The notes beneath the pieces are model-generated. The model made no database searches, was not told where the DNA came from, and worked only from the letters and a program-made list of their open reading frames with translations. A stretch of 64,000 nucleotides of DNA, from contig NZ_JANBVF010000022.1 of the NCBI RefSeq assembly GCF_024437655.1, positions 48,869 through 112,868 on the forward strand, in the 5' to 3' direction. The translations under genes and the position numbers were made by a program. This document shows positions 8,510 to 18,043 of the stretch, in pieces; positions within the stretch are counted from its first letter, which is position 1, and the number at the start of each line of letters is the position of its first letter. This DNA is from Chitinolyticbacter albus (lineage in GTDB: Bacteria; Pseudomonadota; Gammaproteobacteria; Burkholderiales; Chitinibacteraceae).

Positions 8510-9616
8510 ATGACCCTGGAAAAATCTGCACTGACGCTAGGCTATATGCCGCTCACCGATTGCGCTCCGCTGGTGGTGGCCCAGCGCATGGGTATGGCCG
8601 AGGCGCGTGGACTCACGCTACGCCTGGCTTGCCAGCCTTCGTGGGCCACGCTGCGCGATCGCTTGCTTGCGGGCGAGCTCGATGCAGCGCATGCGCTCTA
8701 TGGTTTGCCGTATGGCGTGCAGCTGGGCCTGGGCGGCCCGCGCCACGAGATGGCAGTGCTGATGACGCTGAACCAGAACGGGCAGGGCATCGCGCTGGCA
8801 CAGGGCATGCACGGTAGCGTGCAAAGCGGCGACGGCCTGCGGCGCGCCATCGTGGCCGCCACCCGCAGGCTGACGCTGGCGCACACTTTTCCCACCGGCA
8901 CCCACGCGATGTGGCTCTATTACTGGTTGGCCGCGCACCGCATCCATCCCTTGCGTGATGTGAACACGGAGGTGGTACCGCCGCCGGACATGGTAGGCGC
9001 CTTGGCACGCGGCGAACTGGACGGCTTTTGCGCCGGTGAGCCCTGGCCGGCCGCGGTGGAGCAGGCGCAAAGCGGCTATACGCTGGTCTCCAGTGCCGAA
9101 ATCTGGCCCGATCACCCGGAGAAGGTGCTCGCCACCACGCGTGCCTTCGCCGACACCCATCCGCAGACCACGATCGCCTTGACCGCCGCGCTGATCGAGG
9201 CCTGCCGCTGGCTCGATCATCCCGCCCAACGCGAACAGGCCGTGCCCTGGATCGCCGAAGCGATCGGCGTGCCCGAGCAGCTGATCGCGCCGCGCCTGAT
9301 CGAAGGCCACGGCCGGGGCGGCCGCTCGCATGCGGCGCGCTTCTACGGCCGTGGCGGCGAGGTGTGCTACCCGTGGCTGTCGGACGGCATGTGGTTCCTC
9401 ACCCAGTACCGCCGCTGGGGCCTGCTTGATCACGACCCGGATTATCTGGAAGTCGCCGAAGCGGTGAACCGGCTCGATCTTTATCACGAGGCGGCGCGCC
9501 TTGCCGATGTCGATCTGCCGGCCACACCGTTGCGGCGCAGCGTGCTGATCGACGGCAGGCTATGGGATGGCAGTGATCCCCAAGCCTATGCCGCTTCGTT
9601 CGCGATCAGGGCTTAG
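8510..9616 (+). CDS. nasS: Nitrate sensor NasS (NrtA-like, cytoplasmic)
   Basis: A 368-residue NrtA/SsuA-type nitrate-binding protein that begins directly with LTLGYMPLTDCAPLVVAQ and has no signal or lipoprotein peptide. That distinguishes the cytoplasmic sensor NasS from the transporter receptor NrtA. Known role in the family: without nitrate NasS sequesters NasT, and with nitrate it releases NasT to antiterminate the nas operon. Motifs typical of the family include ELDAAHALYGLPYG, then FCAGEPWPAAVE. It is translationally close to nasT (4-bp gap). Confidence 0.92.
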   Translation: MTLEKSALTLGYMPLTDCAPLVVAQRMGMAEARGLTLRLACQPSWATLRDRLLAGELDAAHALYGLPYGVQLGLGGPRHEMAVLMTLNQNGQGIALAQGMHGSVQSGDGLRRAIVAATRRLTLAHTFPTGTHAMWLYYWLAAHRIHPLRDVNTEVVPPPDMVGALARGELDGFCAGEPWPAAVEQAQSGYTLVSSAEIWPDHPEKVLATTRAFADTHPQTTIALTAALIEACRWLDHPAQREQAVPWIAEAIGVPEQLIAPRLIEGHGRGGRSHAARFYGRGGEVCYPWLSDGMWFLTQYRRWGLLDHDPDYLEVAEAVNRLDLYHEAARLADVDLPATPLRRSVLIDGRLWDGSDPQAYAASFAIRA

Positions 9617-9768
9617 AACCTGAACCGGTCGTAGGCCCTGACTGGGCGGTTTTCAAGCCCAACGTACCCTTAGGGGTAAGCCCGGATTAAGCCTGTTGCA
9701 CGCCTTGTTAGCATCGTCGCCACTGACTGGCGGGCATGTCGATCCGCCGGCGCATGCTGGAGCGAACG

Positions 9769-11502
9769 ATGAGAAGCAAGGCATTGTTGGGTACGGTATT
9801 GCTGATGGCGGCATTCGCCGCCTGGGCCAAGCAGCCGGTGGCGACCGGCAACGGCGGGGCGGTGGCGACGATTTCGGACGAGGCAAGCCAGGCGGCGCTG
9901 GCCATCCTCAACGCTGGCGGCAACGCGGTCGACGCCGCCGTGGCCGCCGCGGCGGTGCTGGGCGTGACCGATCCGTTCAGCTGTGGCGTCGGCGGCGGTG
10001 GCTTCATGCTGATCTATTCGGTCAAGGACAAGCGCGTGATCGCGCTCGATCATCGGGAAACTGCCCCCGCATATTTCAGCCCGACCGTGTTCCAGGTCGA
10101 TGGCAAGGAGTTGGAGTGGGATGACGCGGTGCCCACAGGGCTATCGGTCGGCGTGCCGGGCACGGTGCGCGGCTGGCACGATGCGCTGTCGCGCTATGGC
10201 ACGATGAGCTTCTCGCAGGTGCTCAAACCCGCGATCCGGGTGGCGGAGCAGGGCTTTGCGGTGAGCGAGAACTTCAACCGCATCAATGCACTGAACGAGG
10301 CCAAGTTCGGCCGCTTCACGTCTACCTCGCAGCTCTACCTAAAGGACCGCAAGGCCTTGGCAACGGGCAGTCGTTTCCGTAACCCCGATCTCGCCAACAC
10401 CTACAAGCTGTTGGCCCAAGGCGGGGTGAAGGCGTTTTATGAAGGCGCACTGGCGCGCGATATCGTGCGCGCGGTGAACCAGCCGCCAGCGGCGCCCGGC
10501 GTGAAGGTGCTCTCCGCGCAGATGACGCTGAACGATCTCAAGGACTATGAGGCCCGCTTGCGCCAGCCGATCGAATCGACCTATCGCGGCTACGCGTTCT
10601 ACGGCATGCCCATGCCTTCCAGCGGCGGCATCGCCATTGCCGAAGCGCTGAACATCCTGGAGAACTTCGATCTCAAAGCGCTGCCGCGCGCCCAGGCCGA
10701 GCACCTGTACCTGGAAGCGTCGCGGCTCGTGTTTGCCGATCGCAATGCCTATGTGGCCGACGGCGAGTTTCTCGACGTGCCCAAGGCCGGACTGCTGTCC
10801 AAGGATTACGCCAAGGAGCGCGCCAAGCTGATCGACCCCAAGGCCACGCAGGGCAAGCGTAGCGCCGGCGATCCATACCCGTTCCAGAACGATCTGTCGG
10901 TGCCGCTACGCCCGCAGGCCAAGCTGATGGCGGAGCCGGCGCACACCACCCACCTGACGGTGTCGGATCGCGAAGGTAATGTGGTGGCCTACACCTTCAC
11001 CATCGAGGACTGGGTTGGCAGCGGCATCGTGGTGCCGGGGCGCGGCTTCCTGCTCAACAACGAGATGACAGACTTCGAGTTCAGCGCCCCGCATCCCAAC
11101 GTACCCGAGGCCGGCAAGCGCCCGCGCTCGTCGATGAGCCCGACCATAGTCTTCAAGGATGGCAAGCCGGCCTTCACCGTCGGCTCGCCGGGCGGCTCGA
11201 CCATCATCACCACGGTGCTGCAGACGGTCGTCAACCATGTCGATCTGGGCATGAGCCTGGCCGATGCGCTCGCCGCACCACGGCTCAGCCAGCGCAACGG
11301 CGACAAGACCCAGGTGGAGAAGCTCTTGAACTTCGTCGGCAGCGCAGAGGCCAAGGCACTGGAGGCCTACGGCCACCAGTGGAACGAAACCGACCAGATC
11401 GGCGCGGCCAATGGCATCCGCTTCAACGACGACGGCACGGTCACGGCGGTATCGGAGCCGCTGCGCCACGGCGGCGGCAGCGCGCTGGTGCAGAAGCAGT
11501 AG
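9769..11502 (+). CDS. ggt: Gamma-glutamyltransferase, secreted
   Basis: A 577-residue proenzyme with a Sec signal peptide (residues 1-20, MRSKALLGTVLLMAAFAAWA). It hydrolyses or transfers the gamma-glutamyl group of glutathione and related peptides in the periplasm. ATG 9769 is chosen because GGAG lies 7-10 bp upstream and the signal peptide starts there; an in-frame ATG at 9736 would spoil it. The family's autocatalytic cleavage site is at the Thr of HTTHLTVSD, which becomes the N-terminal nucleophile of the small subunit. The glutamate-binding segment RPRSSMSPTI and the SPGGS oxyanion segment follow. It sits between nasTS and cobA with no obvious link to nitrate. It is convergent with cobA, sharing a bidirectional terminator. 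Confidence 0.95.
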   Translation: MRSKALLGTVLLMAAFAAWAKQPVATGNGGAVATISDEASQAALAILNAGGNAVDAAVAAAAVLGVTDPFSCGVGGGGFMLIYSVKDKRVIALDHRETAPAYFSPTVFQVDGKELEWDDAVPTGLSVGVPGTVRGWHDALSRYGTMSFSQVLKPAIRVAEQGFAVSENFNRINALNEAKFGRFTSTSQLYLKDRKALATGSRFRNPDLANTYKLLAQGGVKAFYEGALARDIVRAVNQPPAAPGVKVLSAQMTLNDLKDYEARLRQPIESTYRGYAFYGMPMPSSGGIAIAEALNILENFDLKALPRAQAEHLYLEASRLVFADRNAYVADGEFLDVPKAGLLSKDYAKERAKLIDPKATQGKRSAGDPYPFQNDLSVPLRPQAKLMAEPAHTTHLTVSDREGNVVAYTFTIEDWVGSGIVVPGRGFLLNNEMTDFEFSAPHPNVPEAGKRPRSSMSPTIVFKDGKPAFTVGSPGGSTIITTVLQTVVNHVDLGMSLADALAAPRLSQRNGDKTQVEKLLNFVGSAEAKALEAYGHQWNETDQIGAANGIRFNDDGTVTAVSEPLRHGGGSALVQKQ

Positions 11503-11518
11503 CAATCTTCGTCGTGGG

Positions 11519-11549
11519 CAACAGCCCGGCTTGCCGGGCTGTTTTCGTT
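11519..11549. terminator. Bidirectional terminator between ggt and cobA
   Basis: A perfect 10-bp inverted repeat ACAGCCCGGC / GCCGGGCTGT (11521-11542) with a TT centre, flanked by T-rich sequence on the plus side. It lies between two convergent genes. Confidence 0.85.
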
Positions 11550-12305
11550 TCAGGCAGCCAGCCGCTCGGCTGCAAGACCCGCTTCGCCGATGGCGTTGCC
11601 GACCAGGATGACGGCAGGACTGGCAAGGCGCAGTGCCTGCGCGGTGGCGGCGAGCTCGGCCAGCGTGCTCACCAGCCGGCGCTCGCGCGGCGTGCTCGCC
11701 CATTCGACGATGGCGGCTGGCGTGGTGGCGGGCAGGGTGGCGAGCAGCCCTTCAGTCACGCTGCCGATGCGGCCCATGCCCATATAGATCACCAGCGTGG
11801 TACCGGTGGCGGCGAGCAGCGCCCAATCGGGCTCGCCGTGATCCTGCGTGTGCGCGGTAACGAAAGTGACGCCCTGGCAATGCTCGCGATGGGTCAGCGA
11901 TACGCCGAGGCTCGCTGCGGCGGCCAGACCCGAGCTGATGCCGTTGACGATCTCGACCACGACTCCTGCTGCTTCCAGCGAGCGGATTTCCTCGCCGGCG
12001 CGACCAAACAGCAGCACCTCTCCCCCCTTGGCGCGCACCACATGGCAGCCGGCGCGGGCGTAGCGCCGCATCAGCCGTTCGATAAACGCCTGTGGCGTGG
12101 ACTTGCAGCCACCGCGCTTGCCGACATGGATCACGCGCGCCTGCGGCGCCAGCGTGACGAGCTCGGGGTTCGCCAGATCGTCGAGCAGCAACACGTCGGC
12201 GCTGGCGAGTGCGCGCACCGCCTTCAGCGTCAACAATTCCAGATCGCCCGGCCCCGCGCCGAGTAGCGTGACCTTGCCGGATTTCATCGATCCATACTCT
12301 GGCAT
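11550..12305 (-). CDS. cobA: Uroporphyrinogen-III C-methyltransferase (SUMT)
   Basis: A 251-residue single-domain SUMT that makes precorrin-2, the precursor of the siroheme needed by the nitrite reductase NirB. Motifs seen: VTLLGAGPGDLELLTLKAV at the N-terminus, VGKRGG, and the SAM-binding segment VIYMGM. The start at 12305 has AGGA 9 bp upstream; ATG 12287 is an alternative. It is the last gene of the nitrate assimilation operon, 11 bp after the nasA stop. Having a dedicated SUMT at the end of a nir/nas operon is common and supports the function. Confidence 0.93.
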   Translation of the reverse strand: MPEYGSMKSGKVTLLGAGPGDLELLTLKAVRALASADVLLLDDLANPELVTLAPQARVIHVGKRGGCKSTPQAFIERLMRRYARAGCHVVRAKGGEVLLFGRAGEEIRSLEAAGVVVEIVNGISSGLAAAASLGVSLTHREHCQGVTFVTAHTQDHGEPDWALLAATGTTLVIYMGMGRIGSVTEGLLATLPATTPAAIVEWASTPRERRLVSTLAELAATAQALRLASPAVILVGNAIGEAGLAAERLAA

Positions 12306-12316
12306 TTGCAATTTCC

Positions 12317-15076
12317 TCAGGCTGCGACGGGCTGGCTGGCCAGTCGCTTCAATTCCGGCACGCACGAGCCGCAGACGGTGCCACAGCCCAGTTGCGCCTT
12401 GAGGCCGTCGACATCGCAGCCTTGCGCCACCAGCGCGGCAATCTGCGAGGCCTTCACCTGCTTGCAGTTGCAGATCACGCGATCGCGCACGGTGGCGGGT
12501 CGCGGAGCGAATGCGGCAAGGCGAGAGCCTTGCCAGGCTTCGCCATCGAGCAGACGTCCGAGCAGCGCGTCACCGCCAGCGGTGTCGCCAGCGAAGACGA
12601 AGCCCGCCAGCGTGTTATCCAAGGGATTCCAGGCCACGCGCTTCAGTAGGCCGCGCCGCGCATCGTGGTAATCGAGCACGTGCTCGCCCGGCTCCAGCGC
12701 GAGGGTGGCGAACAGCCGGGCCAGCCAGTCGGGCTGCGCCGTGGCACAGGCGGCGCGCAGCACCAGTGTGTCCTGCCCCTGCAGGCTGAGCGCGGCGTAA
12801 TCGCACTCGGCCAGCAAGGGTTGCACGGCACCGCGCAGCGCCAGTACATCGGCGGCGCGGCAGGCCGCCAGCACGCGCCAGGGCAGCTCCGCCCGCTCGA
12901 TGCGCACGGCGGCGTGCTTGAGCTCGGGCTGAAAGGATTTGGCATCGACGGCCTTGCTGCTGGCGTGATTGATGCCGCCGCTGTTCAGAAACTGGCCATT
13001 CCAGTGCATGGCGGCGAACACGCTGCCGCTCTGCACATCGTCTGCGATGGCGAGCGGCAGCACCAGATCACCGCGCTTGCTCGCCACACGCACCAGTTCG
13101 CCCGCCTTGAAGCCGCGCCGCTCGGCATCCTGCGGATGCATGGTCAGGCTGGGCTCGGGCGCGTGGGCAAACAGCTGCGGCACCCGGCCGGAGCGGCTCA
13201 TGCCGTGCCATTGATCGCGCAGCCGGCCGGTCAGCAGGTGGAAGGGGTAGCGGGCATTGGTCGGCTCGGCAACGGGCAGGTAGCGGGTGACATGAAACCG
13301 CGCGCGGCCATCGGCGGTGGCGTAGTGGCCATCGGTGTAGCGCCGTGCCTGGCCGCCGCTTGCGCCTTCGGGCCGTGGCCATTGCTGGGGGCCCAGCGCT
13401 TCCAGACTATCGTAATCGAGCCCGCCGATATCGAGATCGCGGCCGACGGTGAGTGCGCGATGTTCGTTGAAGATGGATTCCGGCCCAGCAAAGTTGAATA
13501 GCCGAGGCAGGTTCAGCATTCCCACCGTCACGGAAGGGGGGCCGGGGGGGATTTCGTTGGCGGACTGGTTGACCAAGCGTGCCTCGATCCGCTTGGCCAC
13601 CTCGGTCGCGATCCACCAATCCGGCCTTGCCTCGCCGGGCGTAGGCACTGCGGCGCGCACGCACGAGATGCGGCGTTCGGAATTGGTGACCGTGCCTTCC
13701 TTCTCGCCCCAGGTCGCTGCCGGCAGCAGCACGTCGGCATAGGGCACGGTGTCGGTTTCGGTGTAGGCCTCTTGCACCACGACGAACTCGGCGGCGGAGA
13801 GCGCCTCGTGCACCGGGCCAAGATCGGGCAGTGAGTGGGCTGGGTTGGTACAGGCGATCCAGATGGCCTTGATCTTGCCCTCGCGCAGCGCCTCGAACAT
13901 CGCCACCGCCGGCAGGCCAGGCTGCGGCGACAGGTGCGCAGCGGGCACGCCCCACAGGGCTGCCACTTCGGCGCGGTGCTCAGGGTTCTGGATGTCGCGG
14001 TGCGCCGCCAGCATGGTGGCCATGCCGCCCACTTCGCGCCCACCCATGGCGTTGGGCTGACCGGTGAGCGAGAACGGCCCGGCGCCGGGCTTGCCGATCT
14101 GGCCGGTGGCCAGATGCAGGTTGATGAGCGCGAGGTTCTTGTCGGTGCCGTGTGCGGACTGGTTCAGCCCCATGCAATAGAGCGACAGGCTGCTGCCCTT
14201 GTTAAGGCCGCCTTGCCCGAACCACTGAGCCGCCTGGATCAGGTCGGCCTCGAGGATGCCGCACAGCTCGGCGGCGAACTTGGGCGTGTAGTCGCGCACC
14301 AGCGCCTTGAGTTCGGCGAAGCCCGAGGTGTGGCTGGCGATGTGGTCGGCGTCGATCAGGCCTTCCCAGATCAGGTGGTGCAGCATGCCGTTAAAGAGGG
14401 CCACATCGGTGCCGGGCTGGATCTGCAGATGCAGATCGGCCATCGCGGCGGTGTCGGTGCGGCGCGGGTCGATTACGATCCAGCGCGTGGCGGGCCGTGT
14501 GGCCTTGGCGGCCTCCAGCCGGCGGAACAGCACCGGATGCGCATAGGCCATATTGCTGCCGGCAAACAGCACGCAATCGGCGTGTTCCAGATCCTCGTAA
14601 CACGTCGGTGGGCCGTCGGCGCCCAGCGCCAGCTTGTAGGCGGTCACGGCGCTGCTCATGCACAGCCGCGAGTTGGTATCGATGTTGTTGGTGCCGATCA
14701 GACCCTTGGCCAGCTTGTTGAAGACGTAGTAGTCCTCGGTCAGGAGCTGGCCGGAGATATAGAAGGCGACCGCATCAGGCCCGTGGCGCTCGATGATGTC
14801 GGCAAAGCGCTCGGCAACGGTGTCGAGCGCCGTGTTCCAGTCGACACGCTGACGCGCCGCATCACGCGTCAGGCGCATTTCCGGGTGCAGCGCGCGGCCG
14901 GTGAGGCTGGCAGCAGTGGCCGGCAACGTCATGCCCTTGGTGCACAGCCGGCCGAAGTTGGCCGGATGCGCCGGATCGCCCGATATGCCGGTGATGCGGC
15001 CGGCCTCACTCTCGATCAGCACGCCGCAGCCCACACCGCAGTAGCAGCAGGTCGAGCGGGTTATCGTTTTCGTCAT
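12317..15076 (-). CDS. nasA: Assimilatory nitrate reductase catalytic subunit
   Basis: A 919-residue molybdenum (bis-MGD) enzyme that reduces nitrate to nitrite in the cytoplasm. The N-terminal [4Fe-4S] motif is CCYCGVGCGV with a distal LCTKG. The molybdopterin oxidoreductase core follows, then a molydopterin dinucleotide-binding domain (about 580-690, LLTGRLRDQWHGMSRSG). The C-terminus carries a BFD-type [2Fe-2S] domain (VICNCKQV ... LGCGTVCGSCVPEL), the form seen in Klebsiella-type NasA. ATG 15076 is preferred (GGAG 8 bp upstream and immediate start of the Cys motif); an upstream frame from 15184 adds 36 unlike residues. It is transcribed with nirBD and cobA. Confidence 0.96.
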   Translation of the reverse strand: MTKTITRSTCCYCGVGCGVLIESEAGRITGISGDPAHPANFGRLCTKGMTLPATAASLTGRALHPEMRLTRDAARQRVDWNTALDTVAERFADIIERHGPDAVAFYISGQLLTEDYYVFNKLAKGLIGTNNIDTNSRLCMSSAVTAYKLALGADGPPTCYEDLEHADCVLFAGSNMAYAHPVLFRRLEAAKATRPATRWIVIDPRRTDTAAMADLHLQIQPGTDVALFNGMLHHLIWEGLIDADHIASHTSGFAELKALVRDYTPKFAAELCGILEADLIQAAQWFGQGGLNKGSSLSLYCMGLNQSAHGTDKNLALINLHLATGQIGKPGAGPFSLTGQPNAMGGREVGGMATMLAAHRDIQNPEHRAEVAALWGVPAAHLSPQPGLPAVAMFEALREGKIKAIWIACTNPAHSLPDLGPVHEALSAAEFVVVQEAYTETDTVPYADVLLPAATWGEKEGTVTNSERRISCVRAAVPTPGEARPDWWIATEVAKRIEARLVNQSANEIPPGPPSVTVGMLNLPRLFNFAGPESIFNEHRALTVGRDLDIGGLDYDSLEALGPQQWPRPEGASGGQARRYTDGHYATADGRARFHVTRYLPVAEPTNARYPFHLLTGRLRDQWHGMSRSGRVPQLFAHAPEPSLTMHPQDAERRGFKAGELVRVASKRGDLVLPLAIADDVQSGSVFAAMHWNGQFLNSGGINHASSKAVDAKSFQPELKHAAVRIERAELPWRVLAACRAADVLALRGAVQPLLAECDYAALSLQGQDTLVLRAACATAQPDWLARLFATLALEPGEHVLDYHDARRGLLKRVAWNPLDNTLAGFVFAGDTAGGDALLGRLLDGEAWQGSRLAAFAPRPATVRDRVICNCKQVKASQIAALVAQGCDVDGLKAQLGCGTVCGSCVPELKRLASQPVAA

Positions 15077-15218
15077 GTCGAGTACTCCATTTGGATCGAC
15101 AGGAGCCGTAGCGAGCGCTTCGAGAACAAGGCGCCCGGCGCGCAGCAACCGGAATGGACTGAAGTCCATGAGGATTGCGAGCACCGCGCAACGCGGTTCT
15201 CGATGCGCGCAGTAGGCC

Positions 15219-15551
15219 TCATGCCGATGCCAACGCTAGGAACACGTCGCCGTCGCGCACTTCCACCGGATAACGCCGCGCACAGCCGACATCGGGTGCC
15301 TTGGCTTCGCCCGATTTCAGGTCGATGTTCCAGCTGTGCAGCGGGCAGGTCACCGTCTCGCCGTGGACGATGCCTTGCGACAAGGGGCCGGCCTTGTGCG
15401 GGCAACGATCGAGCAGCGCAAACACGTTGTCCTCGGCGGTGCGGAACACGGCGATATTGCCGGACGGGCACTCGACCAGCCGGCTGCCCAGCAGCGGGAT
15501 CTCGTTTACCGCGCAGACGCGCAGCCATTGTTGGGTGGCAGGCGCGTTCAT
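15219..15551 (-). CDS. nirD: Nitrite reductase (NADH) small subunit
   Basis: A 110-residue Rieske-fold protein partner of NirB. It reads WLRVCAVNEIPLLGSRLVE and retains a CPHKAGPLSQG ... CPLHSW segment, so the Rieske-type Cys-His pairs are present here (many NirD proteins have lost them). The start codon overlaps the nirB stop (ATGA), indicating translational coupling. A 142-bp gap follows before nasA. Confidence 0.93.
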   Translation of the reverse strand: MNAPATQQWLRVCAVNEIPLLGSRLVECPSGNIAVFRTAEDNVFALLDRCPHKAGPLSQGIVHGETVTCPLHSWNIDLKSGEAKAPDVGCARRYPVEVRDGDVFLALASA

Positions 15552-17995
15552 GCCGGCTCTCCTGCGGGGATGAGTTTGATCGGGATGTATTCCTGCTTCT
15601 GCGCGCCGGCGATGCGGGCTGCCCACGGGTCGGGCAAGCCTTCGAGCGCATACAGTAGCCGCTCGTACAGGGCCTTGCGGTTGGCCGCATCGTCGACGAT
15701 CTGGCGCTTGATGTAGTCGAGCCCAACGCGGGCGATGTAGTGCACGGTGCGATCGAGGTAATACGCTTCCTCGCGATAAAGCTGCAGGAAGGCGCCGCTG
15801 TACTCCTTCACCTCGTCGCTGGTCTTTACCTTGGCGAGGAACTGCGCGACCTCGGTCTTGATGCCGCCGTTGCCGCCGACATAGAGCTCCCAGCCACTAT
15901 CGACGGCGATCACGCCCACATCCTTGATGCCGGCCTCGGCGCAGTTGCGCGGGCAGCCCGATACCGCGAGCTTCACCTTGTGCGGGCTCCACATATTGGC
16001 GAGCATCGTTTCCAGATCGATCCCCATCTGCGTGCTGTTCTGCGTGCCAAAGCGGCAGAACTCGCTGCCCACGCACGTCTTCACCGTGCGGATCGACTTG
16101 CCGTAAGCGTGGCCGGAATTCATGCCCAGATCCTTCCACACGTTGACGAGGTCCTCCTTCTTCACGCCCAAGAGATCGATGCGCTGGCCGCCCGTCACCT
16201 TCACCATGGGCACCGCGTATTTGTCGGCCACATCGGCGATGCGGCGCAATTCGGACGGGTTGGTCACGCCGCCCTTCATCTGCGGGATCACCGAGAAGGT
16301 GCCGTCCTTCTGGATATTGGCGTGCACTCGCTCGTTGACGAAGCGGCTTTGCGGGTCGTCCACCGCCTCCTTGGGCCAGGTCGAGAGCAGGTAGTAGTTC
16401 ACGGCCGGACGGCAGGTGGCGCAGCCGTTGGGCGTGCGCCATTCCAGAAAGCGGTAGACCGCCAGGTGCGTGGTCAGGTGCTGCTCGCGGATCGCCTTGC
16501 GTATTTCGCCATGGGTGTGGTCGGTACAACCGCAAACCGCCTTGGTCTTGGGCGTTTCCTGGAAGCTCGAGCCCAGCGTGTTCATCAGAATCTGCTCGAC
16601 GAGCCCCGTGCACGAGCCACAGGAGCTGGCGGCCTTGGTGTGCTTCTTCACGTCGTCGACGGTGAAGAGGCCCTGGTCCTTGATCGCCTTGACGATGGTG
16701 CCCTTGCATACGCCGTTGCAGCCGCAGACCTCGTCGCTATCCTGCATCGCGGCGGCGCGGCTCTGCCCGGCGACGCCGACGTCGCCGATGGCCGATTCGC
16801 CAAACATCAGCGTGTCGCGCAGGTCGTTGATCTTGCGCCCCTCACGCAGCAGCTTGAAATACCAGGCGGCATCCAGGGTGTCGCCATACAGGCAGGCGCC
16901 AACCAGCTGGTCGTCCTTGATCACCAGCTTCTTGTACACGCCACCGGCCGGATCGCTGAGCACGATGTCCTCGCAGCCTTCGCCACCCATGAAGTCGCCG
17001 GCGCTAAAGAGATCGATGCCGGTGACCTTGAGCTTGGTCGACAGCACCGAGCCCTGGTACTGACCGATGCCGAGCCGTGCCAGATGGTTGGCGCAGACCT
17101 TGGCCTGTTCGAACAGCGGCGCGACGAGGCCATAGGCGACGCCGCGATGGCTGACGCACTCGCCCACGGCGTAGATGCGCGGGTCGAACGTCTGCAGCAC
17201 ATCGCTGACCACGATGCCGCGGTTGCAATAGAGCCCCGCGCTTTCCGCCAGCGCGGTGTTGGGACGGATGCCGACTGCCATCACCACCAGCTGGGCCGGC
17301 ACCTCCTCGCCGCCCTTGAAGCGCACCGCACAGGCTTCGCCCTCGGCGTTGCCGACGATCTCCTCGGTCTGCCGGCCCAAGAGGAAACTGAGGCCGCGCT
17401 CCTCGAGTGAGCGGCGCAAGAGGCCGCCTGCGGTGGCGTCGAGCTGGCGATCGAGCAGCCAGTCACCAAGGTGGACCACCGATACCGTCATGCCGCGCAG
17501 CTTCAGGCCGTTGGCCGCTTCCAGCCCCAAGAGGCCACCGCCGATGACGACCGCGTGTTTTTTCGCCGAGGCGGCGTCCATCATCGCTTGCGTATCGGCG
17601 ATATCGCGGTAGGCGATCACACCGCGCAAGTCCTTGCCCGGTACCGGCAACATAAAGGGCGTGGAGCCGGTGGCCAGCAGCAGCCGGTCGTACTCGGCCT
17701 CGCCGCCGTCGTCGGCGATCACCCGGCGCCGCGCCCGGTCGATCCGGGTGATGGTGCGGCCGGTATGCAGCGTGATGCCGTTTTCCTCATACCAGCTGCG
17801 AGGATTGAGCACGATATTGTCGAATTCCTGCTCTCCGGCCAACACGGGCGAGAGCAGGATGCGGTTGTAGTTGGGGTGCGGCTCACTGCCGAACACGGTG
17901 ATGTCGTAAAGATCGGGCGCCAGCGCCAGCAGCTCTTCCACCGTGCGGATACCGGCCATGCCGTTGCCGACGACGACGAGTTTCATCTTCTTCAT
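15548..17995 (-). CDS. nirB: NADH-dependent assimilatory nitrite reductase large subunit
   Basis: An 815-residue siroheme enzyme reducing nitrite to ammonium. Domains in order: FAD/NADH oxidoreductase (1-about 400, VVVGNGMAGIRTVEELL); BFD-like [2Fe-2S] segments (CGCNGVCKGTI and CGSCTGLVEQ, then CGCTDHTHGE); ferredoxin-like half domain; siroheme/[4Fe-4S] domain with CVGSEFC and SGCPRNC supplying the cluster cysteines. Length and order are standard. It is the second gene of the narK-nirB-nirD-nasA-cobA operon. Confidence 0.97.
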   Translation of the reverse strand: MKKMKLVVVGNGMAGIRTVEELLALAPDLYDITVFGSEPHPNYNRILLSPVLAGEQEFDNIVLNPRSWYEENGITLHTGRTITRIDRARRRVIADDGGEAEYDRLLLATGSTPFMLPVPGKDLRGVIAYRDIADTQAMMDAASAKKHAVVIGGGLLGLEAANGLKLRGMTVSVVHLGDWLLDRQLDATAGGLLRRSLEERGLSFLLGRQTEEIVGNAEGEACAVRFKGGEEVPAQLVVMAVGIRPNTALAESAGLYCNRGIVVSDVLQTFDPRIYAVGECVSHRGVAYGLVAPLFEQAKVCANHLARLGIGQYQGSVLSTKLKVTGIDLFSAGDFMGGEGCEDIVLSDPAGGVYKKLVIKDDQLVGACLYGDTLDAAWYFKLLREGRKINDLRDTLMFGESAIGDVGVAGQSRAAAMQDSDEVCGCNGVCKGTIVKAIKDQGLFTVDDVKKHTKAASSCGSCTGLVEQILMNTLGSSFQETPKTKAVCGCTDHTHGEIRKAIREQHLTTHLAVYRFLEWRTPNGCATCRPAVNYYLLSTWPKEAVDDPQSRFVNERVHANIQKDGTFSVIPQMKGGVTNPSELRRIADVADKYAVPMVKVTGGQRIDLLGVKKEDLVNVWKDLGMNSGHAYGKSIRTVKTCVGSEFCRFGTQNSTQMGIDLETMLANMWSPHKVKLAVSGCPRNCAEAGIKDVGVIAVDSGWELYVGGNGGIKTEVAQFLAKVKTSDEVKEYSGAFLQLYREEAYYLDRTVHYIARVGLDYIKRQIVDDAANRKALYERLLYALEGLPDPWAARIAGAQKQEYIPIKLIPAGEPA

Positions 17996-18043
17996 GATCA
18001 GTCTCGCTCTTTCAAATCAACATGGATTGCCTGCGCGGCGGAT

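Noticed and set aside
13835..15658. 607-residue plus-strand frame
   Set aside because: Antisense to nasA and nirD; high GC makes long shadow frames. The same applies to 15740-17410 (nirB), 21686-23374 (mfd) and 36655-38493 (protease cluster).
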